Assembly (NCBI GenBank): GCA_033296885.1
Contig: MU863920.1
Coordinates: 62,001 to 126,000 of the forward strand
Direction: 5' to 3'
DNA from: Triangularia verruculosa
Taxonomy: Eukaryota > Ascomycota > Sordariomycetes > Sordariales > Podosporaceae
Length of the DNA stretch: 64,000 nt
Part shown: one piece after another, positions 33,073 through 45,578 of the stretch
How the letters are laid out: each line of letters begins with the position of its first letter
How positions within the stretch are numbered: position 1 is the stretch's first letter
The notes under the pieces: model-generated
What the model was told of the DNA's origin: nothing
Databases searched by the model: none
The model's input: the letters and a program-made list of their open reading frames with translations, nothing else
Position numbers and translations under genes: made by a program

Positions 33073-36000
33073 CTTGCTTTTTGCAATTGGAACGGCTAGA
33101 CTCGATCGTTAGTATGGAGACGCACAAAAACAGTAACAACGGTTGAATGGAGGAAAGTTGACGGAGAGAGGCGGACAAACCTTGTATGGACCAATTGGCA
33201 AATGAGAATGGCTCAGATTCCACGATACCCAACTCACGGCAAATCAGCGCCGGTTCGCAAGTGGGAGGACAATTGGCTGAAACTCAGTCGGTTAGCAATC
33301 AATTGACCAGACAATTGGTGAGAGTCGAACAAACTCGGGGATATATACCTCTTCTTGTGCGCTCAGGCTGTTGAGGGTGCAGGTCGAGATAGGCCGACCG
33401 CGGGTCAAGAGGGGATGGCGAATATTTGATGTGTAGGTAAGAAAGGTGGAAGAGTACTTGTCGTGAGGACAGAGAATTCTTTGGTGCGTTGCAAGAAATG
33501 GCGGGGAATTGTGTTGGAAGCGTGGAAGAGTTCTGGGTTGTCGTGGGAGAAGGACGAAGAATTCTTGTGGGCCACGTCCTGGAGGGAAAAGCTGGCACCG
33601 CAAAGTGGGAATATAGTATTGAAAGATAGTTTATAGGCCTTAAAAGATAGTTGATAGGCCTTGAAAAACAATTTAAAGGCCTTAAAAGATAGTTAATAGG
33701 CTATAGCAAATCTCGAAAATACGTTAAAAGATAGTCAAGAGGCGTTTTCTACTATTTTGAAGCGGTGACTTTAGCTTGCAGTACTAATTATTTTATCCAC
33801 GGCCTGATTAGCAACAATCCTTCGCACCTTAGCTGCGGTCAACGCCAAGCGATAAGTACAACACCGACGTCTCTGCCATCGCTCACCAACAATCTATAGA
33901 ACCCCACGGACTCGGGGCTGTGCGCTTCGCTTCTCGTTAGCGAGTCAGTAGCGAGAAGAAATTGGGCCGAAACGCCTAATAGCTTCTCCCACCTCGTTGA
34001 GGCTCCAAACCTTGAACTCCGCCACATCAACTAGAACGACGTTGGAAAAACTAACCCCTCCACTTCTCGAGGAAAATAACACAGCACCCAGAGTCAAAAA
34101 TCGCGCTACTACAGGTTTGGCAGGGTCCAAATGTCCCGACAGCGTCCCGAGGCCGTGTTCTCCCGTGTTTCACCTCTGAACAAAAGTACCATGCCAGGCA
34201 CCATGCTCGAAGGAGTTATGTTCCTCGGGATAGCTTCGCGTAACGGCCGTGAGGTTGTACACAAGTTAGAATACGAATATAGAAGAAGGTAATGCAATTT
34301 CCTGCATGTTGAAGTAAGCGGGCAAGTAGAGGTCTTGCAGATAAGGCAGAGATGATACGAGCATTTACACCCGACTCGGCGGCAAGTTTGGTTACACGAG
34401 CATTGGATCGTTCGGCGGTCATGAGGGTATACGAATCCTCGTTACATTCTTTGGGACCTACTACCTACCACTGGAAGTTTGGTAGGCCGGCTGACCGGGA
34501 GTGGGATCATGAAAATATGCGGGACGAAGTCATGTAGGTCAGGAAGGAAAAGTGGAAAAGTCAGTGTTTTGTTCAAATCTGGGCTGCTGAACTACCTACT
34601 GGGCCAAGGCCGGCTAATATACACGTAGTGGCTAACTGGTCATGACTCTGAGCCTGGGCAAACTAGCCACTCAAACCAAACCAGATATGGCTAGCCAGGC
34701 CAAACAGGCAACAAAATATCACCAAGCCGGAGAGATTAAGACTACAAGAATGAGATCTCTATCTTCGTATAACTACACCTGGCGCCGGATACGACCGAGT
34801 GTGTGTCTTTTATTCGCCAAAGTTAACTTGCCGCGTCGCAGCCGTCTTTGGTCGTCACTCTGCCGGACACAACCGAGCTGGACCTCAAAGAGGCATAATG
34901 GATTGTCCACTCACAGTGAATTACACCAGATCCTCAACTCTTTCTGAGCCTCTGATACCAATCAGCTTATTGACTGTATTCCAACCTTGATCTGGCACCA
35001 ATATCAATTGATGCTGTATAGTTATATTCTAAGAATGCACGATGATATTTGCCTATCCTCTGTTTTGTACCGTATCTGAACCAATCGCACAAAGACTATG
35101 CGCGTGTAGTTGAAACTAAAGCACCCAATAGATACCTTACCTATCCTAAACTAAAGAGAAAGTAAAACTGAAAGAACGTTACAATTGCCCATCTACTGAC
35201 ATTGAAGTTGGGCAACTAGGTATCTAGTTCTGAGAAATTGACGTGAATATTACATCATTTCCAGGATCTTAGGAAGAATGTGCGATGTTCATAATTTTTG
35301 ACTAATTCTTCGATAGCATGTGAAATCTATTTACGATGGTCGTCGGCTTCCGTGTAACGGCCTCGAGGATGAAGGGAAGCATATGAAAAGGACATACGTC
35401 ACACTAAAAGTGAATGAAGCAGTTGGTATGACTTCATCGCCGATTAAGCTATTGAGCTCCAACAGTGCACGCCAGATGGAAAAACCTCAATTGATTAATT
35501 CATTCTGTGAATACCTCGAGATGGATCCAGGATCCTGTCCGTTGGCCCTGGAAGGCGTTTGGTGGTCCACCCCCGTAGTATACGGATAGCTGCCGAAGAA
35601 ACAAGAAAGGAACTGATACCTAAGAGTGGCCCAGCACAAGCAGAACCTTGCAGGGCCCGGTGGACACGGCGGGATAGCTTCCTACCGCATCAATGGATCG
35701 GAAGCGCCACGACAGACCTAAGGTACCTACCGCTTTAGGCGGTCGGGTTCAATCGCTTATGTAACAATGCATGGTTCTTCTGATATATTGGGGGCGGTGG
35801 AGCGATGTTTGAGCTCCGGGGATCAAGAAACGTCAAATCGAGAATGAATTAGCGCCCATGATAGTCGAACGGGAAGCGGGGGTGCCCAGAGGGCAAAGCC
35901 ACCGCCCAGTTGCCTGCTTTGAGCATAGCGTGATCTCCGCCTTGAAAGTACTTCGGTGCTCACCCAACAACACATCTGCCAGACAACACGACAAGTCCCC

Positions 36001-38616
36001 ATATTCGTGGTTTTCAAGGGTCTTGCCGCAACTCGTAAGCAGTCTGTGGGAACTAAAACGGAAATAAGGCAATGGAACTCTTGGCAACGGGCTTGAGCTA
36101 CCGGTGTGCTGGAATACTAAGCACTGTATCATGGTGAACAAAAGTCCTCTGCTTACCCGCCATCCAATCACTTCGTGAAAGGATGCGATGGATGTGTGTG
36201 TCTGTAGAGATCTTCCCCGGAGGATGCTCCGGCTCGTCAAGTCTATCCTCCTCCACCATTCACAGTCTTTGAATGTTGAAGAGTGCGTGTAGTGCCAGAG
36301 CCGAAAGTGTTCGGGGGTCTTGGCAAAGGGAGTTTTACAGTTAGGTTAGTATATGGGCACTTGTTCCTAGAACTGGGACCGACATGACAGAAGTGTAGAC
36401 GTAAGCAGGATCTTGTCGCAGCGTCATGATACGTGCGGCCTTGAAGGTGGTGCTGGCTCGTCCTGGTGGTGATAGTGAGGACATGATGGAGGCCTATTGC
36501 AACAATAGGTCCGCCGAAGACAGTTGGGAATGTGAATCATCCTATAAAATCTAGATTGATGTCGGTAGGAAAAGGGACAGTCCTATGTGCCGTTCTGTGA
36601 TCGAGTGAGTCAGTATGACGGAGGTTGCCGCAGCGGGAATTACAGTCACGAACTGGAAGTGCTTGATAGAGCTCGAATTGGAAGCATCGCCAGTTCCAAA
36701 TTCAAGACAACGGCCCACACGCGACATGCCCACAATTATCCGGCCAAGTCATTTGTCTGGAGGACGCAATGTGGCCGGGAATACACCGTGGAGAACCAGG
36801 TTCCAGCTGTTTCGACCATCAACATTTATCGCAGTGACGATGTCTGTTGGCGCGCAAAAGGGCCGCGCATGTGGCATGTTCCATGGCGAAGGATTCGGTT
36901 TGAAGGCCAGCGAAATGCCTTCAATCGTGTTCTTAATTAGCAAGGTAGTAGATATGAGTACTTACAGAAGCAAAGTAGAGTCAATCAAATGCAGATTGGA
37001 TTCATGTGTGGCTTTGGCTTTGGAGAGGCCCAAACTATGTTCCTTTAGGCTCAGCAGGTGCTTAGATGGCCTTGCCGTGATCCTTTGATGGTGGTGAACA
37101 AAACAAACAAATGCAAACTCCATAGAAAGAAAGAAGAAACCAACGATGAATCCATTGATGCAGTAGTAGGGCTGAGTGGTCCTGTATTCTCAAGTGAGAG
37201 GGGTGGTTGTTGGCTGTGCCGTAAAGGGCGGTTTGACTTGGTTCAAATCGAGGCACACATCGACGGTATCCCCGGGTTGCCGAGGTGATCTCGTGATGTG
37301 TTGACTCCTCCATCATCCGGACAGGTGGTGCGTGCGTCATCGTTGTCGGCGACGTGGTGTTTTGAAGAGAGAATATCACCTCCCAGACTTTTGGTGCCTG
37401 GAGTGCCTGGCGTGCCTGCCAAAAATCTCGCTAGCGCTTGCGTAGTCGAAGCTGCGCCAGGCATCCTCAGGCAATGCCCCGTGTTGGTCCCGACAAGCCC
37501 CTGTAGACTCCGCAGCCCATCGGGATGGGACGGCACGTGTCAGGTACACGGTCTCAACTCCGGGAAAAAAAACGCAACTCATCTCATTCCACTCATCGTC
37601 CAGCATCGTTGACCACGTTGTCAAGTCTCTTCAAGCATCCGCAGCTGCTGCAATCCCCCGCCGCAGACGCCACACATTCAATTGTGGGGTTGCGCCCCTG
37701 CAGGTCCAGAATGCAACGATGCAACGACGCCAGAGCGGTTCCTGGCCGATTGAGCAATGGCAGCATGTTGAAATCTACGGCCAGATGGACACTTGGAGCT
37801 GATCATGCATGGCTAATTGATGCTAGCAGTGGGCGTCTCCCAAATCTTTTTGCGAACAGCACCAGCCGAATGCGCGAATCAAGCTTCCAATCCGTCTTGG
37901 AGATCAGTGGGGATACACTGGGGATCAAGGCCGTCGGTCGTCATGGATTCATCGGTCATTGATAGGTCACCGACGAGGCCAAAAAAAAACCAACAAGATA
38001 CCACCTCATCACCCCTCTACACGCCATGCTGAAGTATCAAGATGTCCTCAACCCTGTGCCAAGCGGCGATGCTGCCTTGAGGCAAGCATACCTTAGGTAA
38101 AACCATGTGGCTTTTTTTGTCTACTTCTCTCTTGTCGTCGCGTCACTCGTCTTGGGTCTTGCTTGGTCCGCAAGAGGGTAGGGAGCAGTTGTACCTGCAA
38201 GGACCTTGTGCGTGCCCACCTCACACCCTTCCACCCGTCCCAGCGGACATTTTTAGTGACGCTGTCCCCTTTTATGCCTGGCGGACAGTCATCCCGCTTT
38301 CCAGGCAAGTCGAGTGACTCCACCTTCTCTCATGGATTTCAAGTGGGTTCGTACCTATGGGGTACGGCCGGCAAGACTCGTTTCTCTCCGGAGGACCTCC
38401 GGGTCCGGCACTGTGGCGGCACACTTTTGATCTCCTGGGTCCTGGGCTCCCTATGGTACGGAACCCCTGTTCTGCCTGGCGGCACATATTGCAAGGCTCC
38501 GCAGAGGCCATGCCATGCTACTTATCATTGTGGGACATGGGATGCACACTACTTGGAGATGGTTGCCATGTGAGAATAATTTAAATACCAAACCATTCCC
38601 CCCTTTCAGATCGTCA
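33073..38616. other. 5.5-kb gene-poor region
   Basis: No coding region is supported. Numerous 60-157 codon frames exist on both strands (the longest ATG frame is 36,615-37,088), but none shows domains, plausible splice partners or consistent composition. The region contains a 21-bp tandem repeat (33,619-33,702), and AT-rich and GC-richer patches alternate. The last 700 bp, with a TTAAATA word at 38,581, are probably the promoter of the Clr5-domain gene. Confidence 0.5.
33619..33702. repeat. 21-bp AT-rich tandem repeat (four copies plus remnants)
   Basis: Four consecutive units of the type TTAAAAGATAGTTNATAGGCC, followed by one or two degenerate ones up to about 33,745. It lies upstream of the helicase remnant. 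The period equals that of the two tandem repeats at 28.8 and 29.2 kb, although the sequences are unrelated. Confidence 0.8.
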
Positions 38617-39356
38617 ATGTCCAAACATTCACCATCAGTTTTCCAAATTCCAATGCTTCAATCCACCAACATGTCTGGATACTACCACATGCCACTTGAA
38701 GGTCAGTATGATCAGCATGCTGAGCCATCTGCCTTTCGACCTTCCCGAGCCGAGGACTGGGAACCCTACCGAGATATCATCGCCCATCTTTACAATACCA
38801 TGAAGCTGAAAGACGTCATGACGGAGATGCAAATGACCTACAACTTCAAAGCAACGTAAGTCTGGAGCCCCATTCTCATCTGTACGTTGCTAAACTGACA
38901 CACCACACACAGTGAGAAGCAGTACAAGACTCAGCTAAAGAAGTGGAACCTTGACACAAAATACATCAAAGCTTCTGAATACATGGCCATGCTTCAAATC
39001 ATGCGCGAAAGAGAGGCCCAGGATCCTTCCAAGCAAACAAGATTCATTCTTCGAGGGAGACCGGTCGATCCGAAGGACATTGCTCGATTCGAGAAGCGCC
39101 ATCAGAAGAAGGGGACATTGAAAGAGGGGGACCTGGCCGAGCTCCAAGGTAGGCGTGATTTCCTACGGCTCCAACATGACCAGCAGCTAACCCCACCATT
39201 GCAGAACCTGTCGAAGACCTCATTTATCACACCCCATCTCCAGAGCCAACAGGCTATGTATACACACCAGCCTCCGATTATGGATCAAGCTCCTCGTATG
39301 CAACCACATCCGCACACGATGCTTCCTCCCAGTATGCCTACAGCTACGGCATGTGA
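38617..39356 (+). CDS. Clr5-domain protein
   Basis: Predicted 208 aa from exons 38617-38855, 38913-39148 and 39205-39356; introns are 57 and 56 nt. The Clr5 domain spans about residues 46-100: WEPYRDIIAHLY, MKLKDVMTEMQMTYNFKAT, and after the first intron EKQYKTQLKKWNLDTKYIK. It is a putative DNA-binding domain common in filamentous ascomycetes and named after fission-yeast Clr5, a silencing factor. A basic segment (FILRGRPVDPKDIARFEKRHQKKG) follows, then a Ser/Tyr-rich tail ending SYGM. ATG 38617 was taken as start; a second ATG at 38671 is an alternative. The function of the fungal paralogues is unknown. It is shorter than many Clr5 proteins, which often carry ankyrin or TPR regions. Confidence 0.85.
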
Positions 39357-42300
39357 CACGATCGATACATTCGCAACGATACCAGTTGTTTTCTTCGGGA
39401 TTTTCTTGACTACTATTTGCAAATCGCAGCCTGCAGATGGCGCTTTTCCTTATGTTTCCTACTTTGACCAAGAGGCTTTTTTTTACACTTAATGCACGCT
39501 TCTGGGACAACAGAGGGAGATGATCTGGGCATATCATATTTCATTTGTTAGATTGGAGGAGTAATTGGATACCCATGGATTTGATTGGTTTTGATTTACC
39601 AGGGCGTTTCTGAAGCGTACAGATAGATAGACAGCTGAGACTGGACGTTGCTACTTTGTTCATGCTTACCTCATCATGCATTATGAGATCTTATATCACG
39701 ATCGGGAGGCCTCGTTTTGTACCAAAACAAGCATCGCTGCATGTCCATCCGCACTCAGCGCTTCACCACACAACCTCTGCACCTGCAACGTTTGAAAGCT
39801 GGTTCGACCTTCCAAACATGGACACCTTCCCACAGCCACGAGCCCTGAGCAAGTCGCCATTGGGAGCAGTGACCCCGGCCCAGCTACCCAGGCCAAGGCC
39901 ATTGCGCCTCCCAATATCTGGTCCCAACAGAAGCTACGACTTTCCAGGTAACCTTTATGCCTGGCATTGTTCAAACATCTCTAGCAAAGGAAAGCGCTCA
40001 TTCTCTCATGCGACTTCCGTCCGGCAAGGCGCACCGGAATTCGTCTGGAGTCGTTGTTTGCTTCATCTGAATCCATCACCTTCAAACAATGTTTCAAAAC
40101 CCGATCGGCCAGACGCTCCCACTACGTGTGGCTGTGCACCAACCTCTGGTTACAATCGTCCGATAAATGGTTTCCCAAGAGGTAGGATTTAAGGTTAGTA
40201 GTGCTTACATTGCCAGATGCCCTAACTTGTCCCCGCATGCTTAGCCGAGCAAGCTAATAGCCATGTTTTGTTTCTCTCCCTTCTATGCGGTGGTGGAAGA
40301 AACAAGCTTTTGGTCGGTGTTGGGCCGCCTCTCCATTTGGCGGATACCACTTGGAGGTAATTCTTCCCCCGTTACTAAGAAACACGAGCCTTGCATATTC
40401 TTTCCAAGTGCCAATAGCGAAAGAGAACGCGGTATCACCCCTCGATTCCGCTGTTGAAGGGCAAAAAGTCTCATGCTCTCTCGTTTTCAAGCAAATCGGA
40501 CAACAGGAAAAACTTTCAGCTTGGTGCCCAAAGAGAAGTATATCACCTTCCATTACTTCGTGTTGTATTGTGTCTGTTGGCTCCAAGACCTCTAAGCCTC
40601 TTCTCCTAATTTGCATTGTGTAACCGAGAACCGGGCTCGTACGGAGTAATGCTATTGCGGATCACGATAGACGCGCCACACATCATGCCAAAGCGAGTTT
40701 TATACTACTTTCCAACGACGGACCTAATAATTCCCAATCAAATTGACAAGCATGCCCGATTAGCGTTCACTGATGACTCAGGCATCATTGATCCCTGGAT
40801 CTTGAATACGACTTCACCTCTCACCGAGAAAGTCATCGTTGTCAACAACAAGTAACTAGCCAGATCTCAATCTTGAAAATTATGGAAGAAATGCAACACC
40901 CAGATCCCCCAATGCCCCAAATCTGCTTTTAAACTGCTGCCTGGCCCGTCCCAGCACGCGCAGGGCGGGCTAAACATTTTGCGTTTCCCTTTTATTCCCA
41001 CAGCCACGCCCCCAACGTTCATTTCGTGGCCCGAGCGGACTCTCGGCCCAAAGGACCCACAGGTATTGATTGTGCTGGAGACACCACGCGATTCAGTGAA
41101 TTCCAATATTATCAGTCACATGATTTCAATAATGAAGTGCCAAAGCCCGGTAATATCGGAAGTAGGCAGATTTTGAAGGACACAAAAAAAACCCGAATAC
41201 GCCTTTTCATCTGATCAGTTCTTTCGATTGACAGGGCAAGCCTCCTAAAAGGGAATTCGAATGCTGGCGCAGCATTCGGTCTTGGCGTGACTGTTTTTGG
41301 ATGATGGTCATGGTGGAGAAGCTTTGGTGGGTAAGGTTACTTTTATATGGTCTGTGCTTCTGAGACAATCTTCGTCTGAACTTGCTCTTGAGTCGGTTGC
41401 ACCAATATTGTAGCACCAGATATCATCTACGGCTGCAGAAGCGTGAGTAGCTGGGCAACTCTTTGCTTTCGTAACTCGGATGACGAGTCTTTTACGTCGC
41501 ACGTTTCTATTCTCACAATGTTGCCAGAACGTTAACATTTAAGAGCGGACACGAACAACCTCGCGCGCGTGGAGCTTCAAATCTTAGCGCCTCAAGGTTA
41601 CACCAAGCTATTACTCCAGGTTTTGGGAAGCGGACCAACGGGACACAAAGGCGACGGGTATGCCGTCCTGGCGGACATGCCGTGGCATCTAGGGAACAAA
41701 TGCTGTGGGTTACACTAGAACGGCGCGGTAAAAGGTAGGACTCACGTCTCCCGGGAACGATACGGGAGGATCGTCTGACACAACGATAGCTACTACGTTG
41801 ATATATGCAGGACCTCAGCTACGATTCATGCATAATCTCGTACTCCTGATAGGACGGTGTGCCTTGGCTGTGACATCACGAGATTGTTCCTGGCTAGGTA
41901 GAAAACGAGCAGCGGGTTGATGGTGCTATCGTACCTCTACGGCACAGAAAGTGAAGATTTCGAATTTAACCTTTTTACAGTTACGATATCTCTCTCCTCG
42001 TATTTCGTATCCAACGCCGACATCCCAACACAAGTCAGAAGGTAGCGCCGATCATCTACTTTGGGAATGTCAGCGGCCCCCACGAATGCTATCAAGCCAA
42101 CAACATCCGTCGTCATCGTGGCGTCCCTTTTGATACGGACTACCTCGGTGCTAAGAGCTAACAGGTCTGATTGCTGACATCTCATAGGTTGGTTGTGTCT
42201 CGTAGCACGAAAAAGAACCCGTTGTGCTGGGTATTCCTTCACGTCGCACATACCAACAGCACTACCTAGTGCGACATCTCAATGTGACACAGAAGTTGGG

Positions 42301-42552
42301 ACATCTTGTCTATATGCCTTGGGTATGTATGCCACCGCCGTGCATGGTGGGGGAAGACTTCGCGGACAATCAACACCAACAGCAGCAGCAACGTCAGCGT
42401 TGGCAACATCGACAGCATCATCAAGAAGCATGGGCGGGGGTGTAGCAAAAGGTGGCAGCTGCCAGCGTGGTCTGAGAGCACGTGTTTCTGGGGCGCGGGC
42501 AATGCTCCTTCCTTCATGGGGATATAAGTTCCAAATTTGTGGGAGCTTCCAA

Positions 42553-42568
42553 CTGGGGTTCGCCCCAG
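42553..42568 (+). other. Perfect TTCG-loop hairpin
   Basis: CTGGGG-TTCG-CCCCAG forms a six-base-pair stem with a UUCG loop in RNA. The ten bases CTGGGGTTCG recur at 42,670 inside the Pol III-like unit, so the two may share origin. Confidence 0.6.
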
Positions 42569-42574
42569 GGAATG

Positions 42575-42714
42575 GTGGAATGGCGCAGTAGTCAAGAGGG
42601 ACGCCTCGAAAACCCTGCGAGTTCCGCCTAACAGACACGTAGGTACAGTACACTGGTCTATGACGGGCCCTGGGGTTCGATTCCAGTGGAGGTACCGAAG
42701 TCTTTTGTTTTTTT
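42575..42714 (+). ncRNA. Candidate Pol III unit: tRNA-like relic or SINE-like sequence
   Basis: An A-box-like word (TGGCGCAGTAGTCAAGAGG at 42581) is followed by an exact B-box GGTTCGATTCC (42674-42684) and a run of seven T (42708-42714), in the order and spacing of an internal Pol III promoter and terminator. It does not fold as a normal tRNA: the T-arm stem around the B-box mismatches in at least two of five pairs, and I found no matching acceptor stem. A decayed tRNA, a tRNA-derived SINE or another Pol III transcript are possible; chance is not excluded. Confidence 0.35.
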
Positions 42715-43475
42715 ACTTCTTTTTCGCTCCAACTTTTTAATTTCCAAGATTCAGGTAGGTCTGCTGTGCTATGCCCCCATGTTTAATCACCCCTTTCTAA
42801 GCTATTTTCAAACAATCTTACGCTAAGATATCGATTGCTGCATTACCCAACTTCCCCGTGGTGTTGGCAACTTCATTTCCATTATTCTCACCTATGCTTT
42901 GATGTAGATATCAGCTTGAAGGTTGCGAACAGTTCAAGACAACTCCGTTGGGTCTGCCACCGGTCAGATTGAAGGCGCGGGTGTTCGACGAAGTGATCAT
43001 GAATTCGTTGTGTCAGTCGGTACACCCGCTCTGCTCGCATTGGATGCCTTCCTTCCAGGTCAGCAGCAGCCCTGCGCTGCCACAAGAAGGCAGTGACGGC
43101 CCCCTCGCGAATTAGATGTCGATGGGGGATACTCAAAGCTCTGATATAGCACCCAGCTCAATGAGGCGCAACTGGAAGGTAAGGTATTTAGCTCGAGGTT
43201 TTGTTGCTGGCTCGGCAACGTGGAATTGACTGTACGATGTTTCATTTTGGTTTCGGGTTCAATGAGCTACTTGCCATCAACTTCTTTTCGGGCTATATGC
43301 CTTTACCCCACCATGTCCTGGTGGGTAGCACACACATGTAATCATGCACCGCCACATGCAGGAGGCTCCCTCCCTCCATCCCGTCACCAGCAAAGGCACG
43401 TCAGCTGTTAAAAAAATCCCAAACATACCTATTTTACATTTTCACCGTAATAGCTGCGATGTATGAGTGTCGAGA

Positions 43476-44910
43476 ATGGCAGGTATTTCACATCCAAAAC
43501 AGCCCGGGGGGCCTGATGATTCACCTGTCGCCACCGTTGCATCGACGATGACGGGGACGCTTAGTTCTCCGGCTCTTTCTTGTCACACTACCGAAGCAGC
43601 ATCATCGGATTCAGGCCGGAAGAACTCCTTGTTAACATCAGGGAGTTTCATAGAAACGTCAAAGCTTGCAAGGATACTCAAAACAACAGCTGCCAAAGGG
43701 CGCCAGCTGTTTGGTGGCCTAAGACGATTGATCGCCAAGCATGGAGGCCGTGTTCAAAAGACTGGCAGGATAATGGCTGCTATGGGAGGCTTTATCGTTG
43801 CATGCATAGCGCTTTGGTCAGCCTTTTGCGCTATGGAAGATAGTCGGAAGGCAGTAAGGCTTGCTGAATGGACGGCGAAGAAGGACTTTTTGGAGTTTTG
43901 CCAGACGGTCAGTCATTTCGGGGGTGCTGCAAACCTGGAATATCGAGACGATTCCATGCTGACAACTCTGTTTGATATAGACACAATACCAGGAGACCGG
44001 CTGTGAAGATACAAAGACGAAAACATTGGGTCCGCCTCCCACAGTGTGGATTAAGGCTCGCATGTACCGGCCCGGGATAGGCGAAAATAAGTTCTCCCGT
44101 GGGCCCATCGTGGCATCATTGGGGTTCCCTTTTGCAGCGATCTTATGGACCATGTTCAGAAAAAGGCTAAGAAGGGTCGTTCGGAGACAACTGCCTGCAC
44201 GGTTCAACATCACTGGACGCACACAGAAACCGGGACAAAGGGCCACGAGAAGAGAGCGAGTACCCCCGCCGATTACCTTCGGAAGCGGCATGGGCGCAGC
44301 ATTCAACTTTGACTCGCCGTTCCCTGAAGGGAAGTTGGACTTTGGACATTCAACGAGCCTGGAACACCTCTCACCCGAGGAAATGGCAAGACGGAAGAAG
44401 AGAAGGGCAGCACAGTCCCCGGCTGCGTTGGCGCCCGTAACATTCAACCTTTTGCAGTCCAAACAACCAAGACATCTTCGTGACTGTTTGGTGTGCTCCT
44501 TGAAGTTCAAAACTACAGAAGAACTCACCGATCACTCGAGGACCCACGTTCCGGTTTACTGCTGGCAATGCGATCTCAGAGGCATCAATCATGACGGGAA
44601 AACTGTCGTGACTACAGCCGGGAGTATGTCGTGTTTGGCAAATCCTGTCTTCTGTCATTACTGCGGTGACTCTTTTGCTCGGTGGGTGAGGGAAGAATCA
44701 GAGTCAAAAGAAGCGGAGGCAGTCAGGCTGCGTAAAAACACTACCGGGCGATACAGTACGGGTTTTGAGGTATTGCAAGCATCGCGGATGCTGAACGAGG
44801 GAGCGCAAGACTTAAAAGTCATCACCCCCTTGAGCAGGTTCCGCACATCTATGCCGCCGCGAAGACCAGAGGATTATGACATTGTTGATGGAATAACAAT
44901 GCGGATGTAA
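43476..44910 (+). CDS. Hypothetical membrane protein with a C2H2-like finger
   Basis: Predicted 453 aa from exons 43476-43907 and 43981-44910; the 73-nt intron begins gtcagt and ends GATATAG and joins EFCQT to TQYQETG. ATG 43476 is the first in-frame ATG. Seen: Ser/Thr-rich N-terminus, a basic segment, a hydrophobic helix at about 100-120 (AAMGGFIVACIALWSAF), a second weaker one at about 185-203 (IVASLGFPFAAILWTMF), a strongly basic stretch (RKRLRRVVRRQ), a KKRR patch near 284 that could be nuclear-localising, and a C2H2-like finger from Cys313 (CLVCSLKF ... DHSRTH) followed by another CxxC and CHYCGD. I recognise no family. The combination of two membrane helices and a finger suggests a membrane-anchored or misjoined model. 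Confidence 0.55.
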
Positions 44911-45578
44911 ACCAGCTGGCAATGGAATTGAAAATAGGGGTATTGCTGACCTCCTGACTCCTTGCGATGACACAAGCCATGAAGACGACGTGGACATCAC
45001 ACAACAAATTACCTATTTGCATACCTACTATAGAGTCAGCGATGATCTGACAATCATATATAGAAGCAGAAATTATTACAACTCGGGGCTTCTCTCCCAG
45101 CACAGCTCCTCTATTCGCATGCCATATGTGGAGGATCCCCTTCCAATAGCAGGTTATTTTCCGGTCTCGCTTCGGGTGGTGATCCTCACTGCTCCTTCCG
45201 CCATGTAGTTGGGAACATCCCTGCTACCTAGTTACAACGTCCGTTTTGGTGACGAGCTGAGCCTACGTTGTCCGTAGCTGGAGTACCTTGGGGTCTTAGG
45301 AAGCCACAATATTGGGAACCTCTCGTCCAGGTCCTTTCTGATTCATTTTAAGCTAAGACAAACTACCTATCACTCATAGGATCGATGGTGAAATTACAAC
45401 CATGGAAATGGAGTACCCAAAGAACTAGTGGGGCACAGGGAAGAAGTGTGAATACGCTTTTCATCTAACCTCGAAGTGGCTGAACAAATGATTTCCTCGA
45501 ATATGACTTGGGTAAGGTACAGATTTAACATTATCTTTGAAGATGCGTCACGGTCTTTCCGGTATAGCCGTGATACAT
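44911..45578. other. Intergenic region
   Basis: 668 bp between the convergent hypothetical genes. No gene or notable repeat is seen. Confidence 0.45.

Larger units (their letters stand above)
39357..43475. other. 4.1-kb gene-poor region
   Basis: No protein gene is supported. A 178-codon frame at 39,656-40,192 and others have no domain or consistent coding character. The region includes a perfect hairpin (42,553-42,568) and a Pol III-like A/B-box unit at about 42,575-42,714. Confidence 0.5.

Noticed and set aside
36615..37088. 157-codon ATG frame in the gene-poor region
   Set aside because: There is no domain, it overlaps another long frame, and there is no consistent amino-acid pattern.
39656..40192. 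178-codon frame downstream of the Clr5 gene
   Set aside because: Its composition is Pro/Ser-rich without a domain, its start is not ATG, and no splice model improves it.
42575..42714. Functional tRNA gene
   Set aside because: A and B boxes are present, but the T-arm stem is mismatched and no acceptor stem could be paired; kept only as a Pol III-like candidate.
43818..44528. 236-codon minus-strand frame opposite the membrane/C2H2 gene
   Set aside because: It is antisense to a better-supported spliced gene, and no motifs are seen.
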